From contig JAQUON010000042.1 of the NCBI GenBank assembly GCA_028717045.1, positions 1-11,742 on the forward strand: 11,742 bases of DNA, written 5' to 3'. The DNA is from Candidatus Omnitrophota bacterium (GTDB taxonomy: Bacteria; Omnitrophota; Gorgyraeia; Gygaellales; Profunditerraquicolaceae). The translations under genes were made by a program, and so were the position numbers. Under the pieces are notes generated by a model that was not told the origin of the DNA, searched no databases, and saw nothing but the letters and a program-made list of their open reading frames with translations. Shown here piece by piece: positions 6,857 through 11,742 of this stretch; position 1 is the stretch's first letter; every line of letters begins with the position of its first letter.

Positions 6857-7630
6857 ATGAATGACTCGATAATCGATTTGAAAGATTTATTCAAGTCCTT
6901 TAATTCCCATAAGGTCCTGGACGGTATTAACCTCGCCATAGAAAAAGGCACTACGGTAGTGGTTATCGGGCGTTCGGGTTGCGGGAAAAGTGTCATGCTT
7001 AAACACATCATGGGGATATTGCAGCCTGACAAAGGGCAGGTGCTGGTGAACGGCAGGGATTTAGGGGAATTGAACGAAAAGGAAATAAACGGCATCAGGA
7101 TGAAAATGGGCATGGTGTTTCAGGGTGGCGCACTTTTTGATTCCCTGACTGTCGGTGAAAATGTGGGTTTTGGCCTGATTGAGCATGCAGATATTACGCA
7201 TAAAGAGCTGTTTGAACGCATTGAAGAGTCCCTCTATATGGTGGGTTTATGCGGGATCGCAAATCTTATGCCTTCGGAATTAAGCGGCGGCATGAAGAAG
7301 CGAGTGGCCCTGGCAAGGGCATTGTGCATGAAGCCCGATATCATCCTTTACGACGAGCCGACAACGGGCGTTGACCCGATTACCGCAGACAGTATCAATG
7401 ACCTGATTAAAAGCCTGCACGATAAAATCAAGGTTACCTCGATTGTGGTAACGCACGACATGAAAAGCGCCTATAAAGTTGCGGACAAGATTGCCATGCT
7501 TTACCAGGGCAAAATTATTTTTCAAGGGTCACCCAAGGAAGTGCAGGAAACAGACCATCCGATAGTGCACCAGTTCATTAACGGCCTGGCGCACGGGCCG
7601 ATTACCGAAACCATAGATTGTTTTAGATAA
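6857..7630 (+). CDS. mlaF: MlaF-family phospholipid ABC transporter ATPase
   Basis: This 257-residue ABC ATPase drives the MlaE permease. Visible motifs are Walker A GRSGCGKS (38-45), Q-loop Gln89 in MGMVFQGGALFDSLTV, signature ELSGGMKKRVALARAL (141-156), Walker B ILYDEPTTGVDP (163-174) and switch His200. The segments FQGGALFDSLTVGENVGF and SGGMKKRVALARA are characteristic of the MlaF/Ttg2A family rather than of amino-acid importers. It starts 6 bases after mlaE. The ribosome site is weak, and an out-of-frame ATG lies at 6861, so coupling to mlaE is likely. The C-terminus (about 225-257) carries the extension that in known MlaF contacts the neighbouring subunit, ending in a less conserved tail. 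No anomaly was seen. Confidence 0.94.
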   Translation: MNDSIIDLKDLFKSFNSHKVLDGINLAIEKGTTVVVIGRSGCGKSVMLKHIMGILQPDKGQVLVNGRDLGELNEKEINGIRMKMGMVFQGGALFDSLTVGENVGFGLIEHADITHKELFERIEESLYMVGLCGIANLMPSELSGGMKKRVALARALCMKPDIILYDEPTTGVDPITADSINDLIKSLHDKIKVTSIVVTHDMKSAYKVADKIAMLYQGKIIFQGSPKEVQETDHPIVHQFINGLAHGPITETIDCFR

Positions 7631-7645
7631 GCGGAGGTTATAAAG

Positions 7646-8269
7646 ATGATATTCGGCAAAACTAAACTTGAGATGAAAGTCGGTATTTTTGTCTTTATTG
7701 GAATAATCATTCTTATTATGTTTATATTATTCATCGGTGATTTCCGTACTTGGGGGACCGGCTATCGGATTAATATTGTGTTTAAATTCATAAACGGCGT
7801 CAAAATCGGTGCACCGGTAAGGTTTGCGGGGGTAGACGCCGGAGAAGTAAAGACCATACAGCTTCGTTTTGTGCCCGAGGAACAGGTAACCAAGGTTACC
7901 CTGACATGCCTTTTAAGGAAAGAGGCTTTGCTTCCCCGCGATTCGACGGTCTGGGTGAATACACTTGGGTTGTTGGGTGAGAAATACCTCGAGATCATGC
8001 CCGGGAAGAATTACACGGACTGCCTTAAGCCCGGCGATACGATAGTAGGCAATGACCCCGTGCCCATGCATGAGGTATTCGAACTGCTTGAGGGTATGGC
8101 AGAGAAAATCGACACAGGCATCTCAGAGGTTTCAAACGGCAAAGGGACAATCGGAAAGTTGCTTTACGATGATACGGTTTATAACGAGGTTGAGGCACTG
8201 GTAAAGGATTTAAGACTTCATCCCTGGAAGCTGTTTTGGAAGACTAAGGAAAAACCCGTTAAGCGATAA
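7646..8269 (+). CDS. mlaD: MlaD-type MCE-domain lipid transport protein
   Basis: This 207-residue single-pass inner-membrane protein has one N-terminal transmembrane helix (about 12-31, rich in Ile/Phe/Leu). It is followed by one MCE domain at about 39-118, with hallmark segments GVKIGAPVRFAGVDAGEVK (51-69) and NTLGLLGEKYLEIMPG (105-120). MCE domains form a hexameric ring in the periplasm through which phospholipid passes to or from the MlaEF complex. A C-terminal extension contains NGKGTIGKLLYDD and ends in LRLHPWKLFWK, a tail common in stand-alone bacterial MCE proteins. A strong ribosome site, GGAGGT at 7633-7638, lies seven bases before the ATG. The gene order mlaE-mlaF-mlaD matches a functional core transporter. 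With only one MCE domain, it could alternatively be labelled a Ttg2C-like organic-solvent resistance protein, which is the same family. Confidence 0.92.
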   Translation: MIFGKTKLEMKVGIFVFIGIIILIMFILFIGDFRTWGTGYRINIVFKFINGVKIGAPVRFAGVDAGEVKTIQLRFVPEEQVTKVTLTCLLRKEALLPRDSTVWVNTLGLLGEKYLEIMPGKNYTDCLKPGDTIVGNDPVPMHEVFELLEGMAEKIDTGISEVSNGKGTIGKLLYDDTVYNEVEALVKDLRLHPWKLFWKTKEKPVKR

Positions 8270-8271
8270 TC

Positions 8272-9657
8272 ATGGTCAAGACAAAAACAATATTTACCTG
8301 TCAGAATTGCGGCTATCAGTCACCCAAATGGCTGGGCAAGTGCCCTGATTGCAACAGCTGGAATTCGTTTGTCGAAGAGGATTATACGGCGCCTTGCGCA
8401 AAGTCAAAAGAGAGAAAGGCGCTTTATAAAGACGAGCCCGTATTATTAAAAGACGTTGAAATAAAAGAAGCAGGCCGCCTAAAAACCGGATTGGGCGAGT
8501 TGGACAGGGTGCTTGGGGGCGGGATTGTTGCGGGTTCCGTAGTTTAGATCGGAGGTGACCCCGGGATCGGCAAATCCACCATATCACTTCAGATTTCCAA
8601 CCAACTGGCAGGGCAGGGCAAAACCGTCTTATATGTCAGCGGCGAGGAATCCGTATCCCAGACGAAACTCAGGGCGAGGCGGTTGAATCATGCGGGGGGC
8701 GAGAATCTTTATATCGTCAACCAGACAGACCTGTCCCTGATTGTGGAGTACATCCGTAAGATCAAGCCCGACCTGGTCATCATTGATTCGATTCAGGTGC
8801 TCTTTGAGCCGGGGATCAGCTCTTCCCCGGGTAGCGTCAGCCAGGTAAGGGAGTGCGCCGGTATGCTTACGCAGCTGGCAAAGAGCAGCGCGGTATCTAT
8901 TTTTATCATCGGCCACGTGACCAAAGAGGGTTCCCTGGCAGGGCCGCGGGTGCTTGAGCATATCGTGGATACCGTATTGTATTTTGAGGGGGACCGGTTT
9001 TCGATGTACAGGATTTTACGGGGTGTCAAGAACCGCTTTGGCTCAACCAATGAGATTGGGGTTTTTCAGATGACCCAGGAGGGGTTGCAGGAGGTAAAGA
9101 ACCCGTCGGAAATATTCCTTTCCGAAAGGCCGAAGAACGTGTCCGGGTCGGTGGTAGTGTGCGTCTTGGAAGGGAGCCGCCCCCTGCTTGTTGAAATCCA
9201 GGCGTTGGTAAGCAAGTCCATTTTTGGCTATGCCCGTCGCCGCAGCCAGGGCTTTGATTATAACCGTTTAGCGCTGTTGGTGGCGGTGCTTGAGAAACGC
9301 ATGGGGCTTTCTCTTGAAGCGGAAGATATCTTTGTCAATGTAGCGGGAGGGATAAAAGTCGAAGACCCGGCAGCTGACCTGGCAGTGGCAGTCGCAATCG
9401 CGTCTGCGTTTCGCGAGAAAAACGTGCTTTCGGATACGGTAGTCTTGGGTGAAGTGGGCTTAGCCGGAGAAATAAGAAGTATATCTCAGTTATCCCTGAG
9501 GCTTAAGGAATCGGAAAAACTCGGCTTCAGGCACTGTGTGCTTCCGAGAAATAATTATAAGAACCTTGTTGATTATAAGGGGGGTCTGCTTGAGCTGGCT
9601 CCTGTTTCCATGTTGAAAGAAGCACTTGATATTTCATTGCAGGAGGTTAAATCATGA
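8272..9657 (+). pseudogene. radA: radA (DNA repair/branch-migration ATPase) interrupted by one in-frame TAG
   Basis: RadA is a RecA-like hexameric helicase that extends D-loops and processes recombination intermediates. The full frame runs 461 codons, close to the usual length. The N-terminal zinc finger is C-x2-C...C-x2-C (C10, C13, C24, C27). The RecA core has Walker A GGDPGIGKST (94-103), YVSGEES and Walker B LVIIDS (168-173). The RadA signature KNRFG is at 253-257, and a Lon-like C-terminal domain covers about 285-455. Codon 92 (8545-8547) is TAG, where relatives have a hydrophobic residue, usually Leu, two residues before GGDPG. Nothing else is damaged, with no frameshift or second stop, so one base change from TTG explains it. 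If the TAG is real and not read through, the product is a 91-residue zinc-finger peptide. The options are assembly error, recent nonsense mutation or read-through. It starts 2 bases after mlaD, with no clear ribosome site, and overlaps the next gene at ATGA. Confidence 0.9.
8545..8547 (+). other. radA: In-frame amber codon within radA
   Basis: This TAG is in the same frame as both radA halves. The codons on either side read GSVV and IGGDPG, exactly continuous with the family alignment. The bases right after it, GGAGGTGA at 8551-8558, encode Gly-Gly-Asp but also match the anti-Shine-Dalgarno of 16S rRNA. No ATG or GTG sits at proper spacing behind them, and the first usable in-frame alternative start is TTG at 8683, past the Walker A motif. 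Confidence 0.95.
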
Positions 9658-10640
9658 ATCTATTATTCGTGCGTATTCTTTTTCTTATCGGTAGTGCGTT
9701 GATCGGATACCAGACCTTTGAGCCGCGGGGGGCTGTTGCGGGCATAATCGGGGCCTTAATGGGTGTTGTTGCCAGCGGCATTATTATCCTTCTTGAGATC
9801 GGGATGCGCCGAGTTTCCATGAGGGGGCTTTCCAGTGCCGTGTTTGGGTTAATCCTCGGTTTGATCATGGCAAAGATGATCGGGGACGCGGTAAGCCTTG
9901 CGCCGATCTCTATTGAAGCGCTTTCTGTGGTAAGGGTCACCCTTACGCTTATATTCTGTTATCTCGGTATGACTATGGCCTTGCGCGGGAAGGATGAGTT
10001 CAACATCATCATTCCCTACATACGCCTGCGCAGGCAGGATCAGGAAGAAGATATCAATGTATTGGACACAAGTGTTATTATCGACGGCCGGATTCTTGAT
10101 ATCTTTAAAACAAAATTCCTCCAGGGTAAAATGATCGTGCCCAGATTTGTGTTAAGGGAACTGCAGCAGATCGCCGATTCAACCGATCCCTTAAAACGGC
10201 AGAGAGGCCGGCGGGGGCTTGAAATACTGAATAAGATTCAAAAGGAGCTGGGCATAGAGCTCACTTTGCACGAAGAGGAATTTCCCGAAGTGCGCGAGGT
10301 AGACGCGAAACTGGTAAAATTGGCAAAATTGCTGGGAGCGAAAGTCCTGACTGTTGACTTTAACCTTAACCATGTGGCGACGCTGCAAGGGGTTCAGGTT
10401 CTTAATATCAATGAGCTGGCAAATTCCCTTAAATCCATGGTATTGCCGGGTGAACACCTCCAGATCAAGCTTATCAAGGAAGGTAAGGAATACAATCAGG
10501 GGGTGGGTTATCTGGATGACGGCACCATGGTCGTAGTTGAAGACGGCAGGCGCGCCATAGGCCAGGAATTGAAAGTAAACGTTACTTCAGTCATCCAGAC
10601 TCCTGCAGGCAGGATGATTTTTACAAAGATTGCAAAATAA
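9654..10640 (+). CDS. Membrane-anchored PIN-TRAM domain protein (YacL family, putative RNase)
   Basis: This 328-residue protein has about four N-terminal hydrophobic segments (roughly 4-20, 26-49, 58-78, 93-110), a PIN nuclease domain (about 135-258) and a C-terminal TRAM RNA-binding domain (about 263-328). The PIN acidic residues are visible as Asp138 (NVLDTSVIIDGRI), Glu169 (VLRELQQIAD), Asp217 (REVDAKL) and Asp235 (TVDFNLN), so the metal-dependent active site looks complete. This architecture is that of B. subtilis YacL, which likewise lies downstream of radA and just before ispD. Its cellular substrate is not established, so 'RNase' is a family inference. AGGAGG at 9641-9646 gives it its own good ribosome site, seven bases before the ATG. 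That start overlaps the radA stop (ATGA), so expression need not depend on an intact radA. Its own TAA overlaps the ispD ATG by one base. Confidence 0.9.
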   Translation: MNLLFVRILFLIGSALIGYQTFEPRGAVAGIIGALMGVVASGIIILLEIGMRRVSMRGLSSAVFGLILGLIMAKMIGDAVSLAPISIEALSVVRVTLTLIFCYLGMTMALRGKDEFNIIIPYIRLRRQDQEEDINVLDTSVIIDGRILDIFKTKFLQGKMIVPRFVLRELQQIADSTDPLKRQRGRRGLEILNKIQKELGIELTLHEEEFPEVREVDAKLVKLAKLLGAKVLTVDFNLNHVATLQGVQVLNINELANSLKSMVLPGEHLQIKLIKEGKEYNQGVGYLDDGTMVVVEDGRRAIGQELKVNVTSVIQTPAGRMIFTKIAK

Positions 10641-11323
10641 TGCGTGTCAGCGCAATACTACTTGCCGCGGGCAGGGGTACTAGGTTTGGCGCAGGCCAGG
10701 ACAAACTGCTTGATTGTGTCGGCGCAAAACCTGTCATTATATATAGCCTGGCAGCATTAAGCGCGCATCCCCTTATAGAGGAAATAGTCGTAGTAGCCAA
10801 CCGCCTGAACCGCAACTGCATTATCGAAAAGCTTATGCAATGCAGGATCCCAAAAGTTCACGCAGTGGTTCTTGGAGGAAGGAAGCGCCAGGATTCTGCG
10901 CATAATGGCTTACGCGCTGCCTCGGGGCAAGCGGATATGGTCTTGTTTCATGACGGGGCACGGCCTTTTATTACCCGCACCATGATATCGTCAGTAATAA
11001 AGAGCGGCGTAAAAACAGGGGCAGCTATTGTTGCTGTGCCCGTAAAGGCCACGATTAAAGCGGTCAGGGGCGCAGTGGTGAAAAATACCCTGAAGCGCAA
11101 TGAACTATGGGAAGTCCAGACTCCCCAGGTGTTCAGGGTTGCGCTTCTGAAGGAAGCGTATAAAAGGTGCAAAGGCCGGGAGGTTACGGACGACGCCTCT
11201 TTGGTAGAAAGGCTCGGCGTAAAAGTAGCGGTAGTGCAAGGTTCATATTTTAACATAAAGATAACTACCCCTGAAGATATGGTAATGGCGCAGGCAATCG
11301 CCAAACAGTTCAAATACAGGTAG
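10640..11323 (+). CDS. ispD: 2-C-methyl-D-erythritol 4-phosphate cytidylyltransferase
   Basis: This 227-residue enzyme converts MEP and CTP to CDP-methylerythritol, the third step of the non-mevalonate isoprenoid pathway. The motifs are the CTP-binding loop AILLAAGRGTRFG (5-17) with Lys22, GGRKRQDSAHNGL (79-91), HDGARPFI (104-111), VPVKATIK (133-140), WEVQTPQVF (157-165), VTDDASLVERLG (182-193) and NIKITTPEDM (205-214). The usual Pro-Lys-Gln after the glycine-rich loop is changed to Gln-Asp-Lys-Leu-Leu, but the lysine is kept, so activity is expected. The ATG reuses the last base of the PIN-TRAM stop (TAATG) and has no separate ribosome site. It ends in TAG, the only gene here to do so, backed up by an in-frame TAA three codons later (11330). 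Its partner ispF follows after a repeat-rich spacer rather than directly. Confidence 0.95.
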   Translation: MRVSAILLAAGRGTRFGAGQDKLLDCVGAKPVIIYSLAALSAHPLIEEIVVVANRLNRNCIIEKLMQCRIPKVHAVVLGGRKRQDSAHNGLRAASGQADMVLFHDGARPFITRTMISSVIKSGVKTGAAIVAVPVKATIKAVRGAVVKNTLKRNELWEVQTPQVFRVALLKEAYKRCKGREVTDDASLVERLGVKVAVVQGSYFNIKITTPEDMVMAQAIAKQFKYR

Positions 11324-11338
11324 GGAGGCTAAGGGTTT

Positions 11339-11490
11339 GGTTTAAGTTAAATCCTAAGCCCTAAATCATAAATTCTAAACAAGCCCTAAATCACAAATTC
11401 CAACGCCTTAAACGAATTCGTTTGGGAATTGGAACATTAGAATTTGGAATTTGTTTAGGATTTAGATATTGGGATTTGGAATTTACCGAA
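11339..11490. repeat. AT-rich, partly self-complementary intergenic repeat cluster between ispD and ispF
   Basis: The left side holds a tandem pair of 25-base units (11356-11380 and 11381-11405), both starting AAGCCCTAAATCA and differing at only four positions. The right side (about 11437-11490) is built of related words in the opposite orientation, such as TTAGAATTTGGAATTTG and TTTAGGATTTAGA. For example, AAATTCTAA at 11370-11378 is complementary to 11437-11445, and TAAATCCTAA at 11348-11357 is complementary to 11455-11464. The centre is a perfect 14-base palindrome, AAACGAATTCGTTT (11410-11423). No open frame of note, no tRNA and no canonical terminator T-tract were seen. It resembles a small dispersed palindromic element, but only one copy is in the window. 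Confidence 0.7.
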
Positions 11491-11507
11491 CAGTTTATTT
11501 TACTCAG

Positions 11508-11513
11508 TATACT
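11508..11513 (+). promoter_or_regulatory. ispF: Possible -10 box just before ispF (weak)
   Basis: TATACT matches TATAAT at five of six bases, but it lies only three bases before the ispF ATG. No good -35 is seen 16-18 bases upstream, and there is no Shine-Dalgarno sequence in front of ispF. If the box is used, the message would be leaderless or nearly so. It could equally be chance in AT-rich DNA. Confidence 0.2.
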
Positions 11514-11516
11514 AAA

Positions 11517-11742
11517 ATGGAACAACGAATAGGCATAGGGTACGATATTCACCGCCTGGTGGACGGCAGGCCGCTGGTAATCGGCGGCGTGACGATCCCT
11601 TATGCCAAAGGCTTATCAGGGCATTCTGATGCGGATGTATTGCTCCATGCGGTATGCGACGCAATGCTGGGGGCAATGGGAGAGCCCGATATCGGAGAAT
11701 TGTTTCCCGATACCGATGCGCGGTATTGCGGGATTGCCAGTA
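11517..11742 (+). CDS. ispF: 2-C-methyl-D-erythritol 2,4-cyclodiphosphate synthase, N-terminal part (3' end outside window)
   Basis: The first 75 residues of IspF are visible before the window ends. IspF is the zinc-dependent trimer that cyclises CDP-ME 2-phosphate to MEcPP in the MEP pathway. The protein opens MEQRIGIGYDIHRL. Metal ligands Asp10, His12 and His44 are in place, with GHSDADVLLHAVCDAMLG (35-52) and the conserved PDIGELFPDTD stretch (57-67). The start at 11517 is fixed by the family's usual beginning: no in-frame ATG lies upstream, and an in-frame stop (TAG at 11463) closes the frame behind it. The start lacks a recognisable ribosome site. In many bacteria ispF directly abuts or fuses with ispD, whereas here about 190 bases of repeat-rich DNA separate them, so ispF may have its own promoter. 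Confidence 0.95.
   Translation, partial: MEQRIGIGYDIHRLVDGRPLVIGGVTIPYAKGLSGHSDADVLLHAVCDAMLGAMGEPDIGELFPDTDARYCGIAS

Noticed and set aside
8545..8547. Genome-wide reassignment of TAG to an amino acid
   Set aside because: No other in-frame TAG occurs in about 3,500 codons of this window, and ispD ends with TAG at the expected C-terminus, although a TAA follows soon after.
8272..8547. A stand-alone small zinc-finger protein upstream of a separate ATPase gene
   Set aside because: The two parts are in the same frame with continuous RadA family sequence on both sides of the TAG, so this is one interrupted gene.
10948..11313. 121-codon minus-strand open frame inside ispD
   Set aside because: Fully antisense to conserved IspD motifs, with no recognisable product.
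11404..11440. Rho-independent terminator for ispD
   Set aside because: The central palindrome can form a hairpin, but it is AT-rich and is not followed by a T-tract, so it does not fit an intrinsic terminator.
11339..11490. CRISPR array
   Set aside because: Units are tandem or inverted and directly adjoining, with no unique spacers of regular length and no cas genes nearby.

Overview
The window is a densely packed, single-strand (+) stretch of a diderm bacterial chromosome with 13 genes. All are on the + strand, and most are separated by 0-30 bases or overlap. Outer-membrane machinery (a LolCDE-type lipoprotein exporter and an MlaEFD-type lipid transporter) points to a Gram-negative envelope. 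The protein-arginine-kinase module mcsA-mcsB-clpC and the gene order that follows are those of the Bacillota clpC operon. This mix, together with the AT-rich wordy intergenic repeats, suggests an uncultured diderm lineage such as Candidatus Omnitrophota. That placement is an inference, not proven by the sequence. The codons and moderate GC look uniform, with no obvious island of foreign composition.

Layout: 1-1045 holds the 3' end of a LolC/E permease and the complete LolD ATPase. 1057-1926 is a branched-chain aminotransferase (ilvE). 1927-2052 is a short intergenic region with a long hairpin followed by a T-rich tract, a heptamer repeat and a plausible sigma-70 promoter. 2053-6071 is mcsA-mcsB-clpC. 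6071-8269 is mlaE-mlaF-mlaD. 8272-9657 is radA, broken by one in-frame TAG just before the Walker A motif. 9654-10640 is a membrane-anchored PIN-TRAM protein (YacL family). 10640-11323 is ispD. 11324-11516 is a repeat-rich, partly self-complementary spacer. 11517-11742 is the start of ispF, cut by the window edge.

How the genes fit together: McsA/McsB mark damaged proteins with phosphoarginine, and ClpC (with ClpP, not in this window) unfolds and degrades them. Lol and Mla maintain outer-membrane lipoproteins and phospholipids. RadA is a recombination and branch-migration helicase. IspD and IspF are steps 3 and 5 of the MEP isoprenoid pathway. In Bacillus subtilis the order is ctsR-mcsA-mcsB-clpC-radA-disA-yacL-ispD-ispF. 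Here the same order is kept without ctsR and disA, and with a complete mlaEFD cassette spliced between clpC and radA.

The most notable points are the single amber codon in an otherwise intact radA, the conserved Bacillota-like operon carrying the Mla insertion in a diderm, the heptad repeat and hairpin that overlap the putative clpC-operon promoter where a CtsR operator would be expected, and a 41-bp exact DNA repeat inside the ClpC N-domain.
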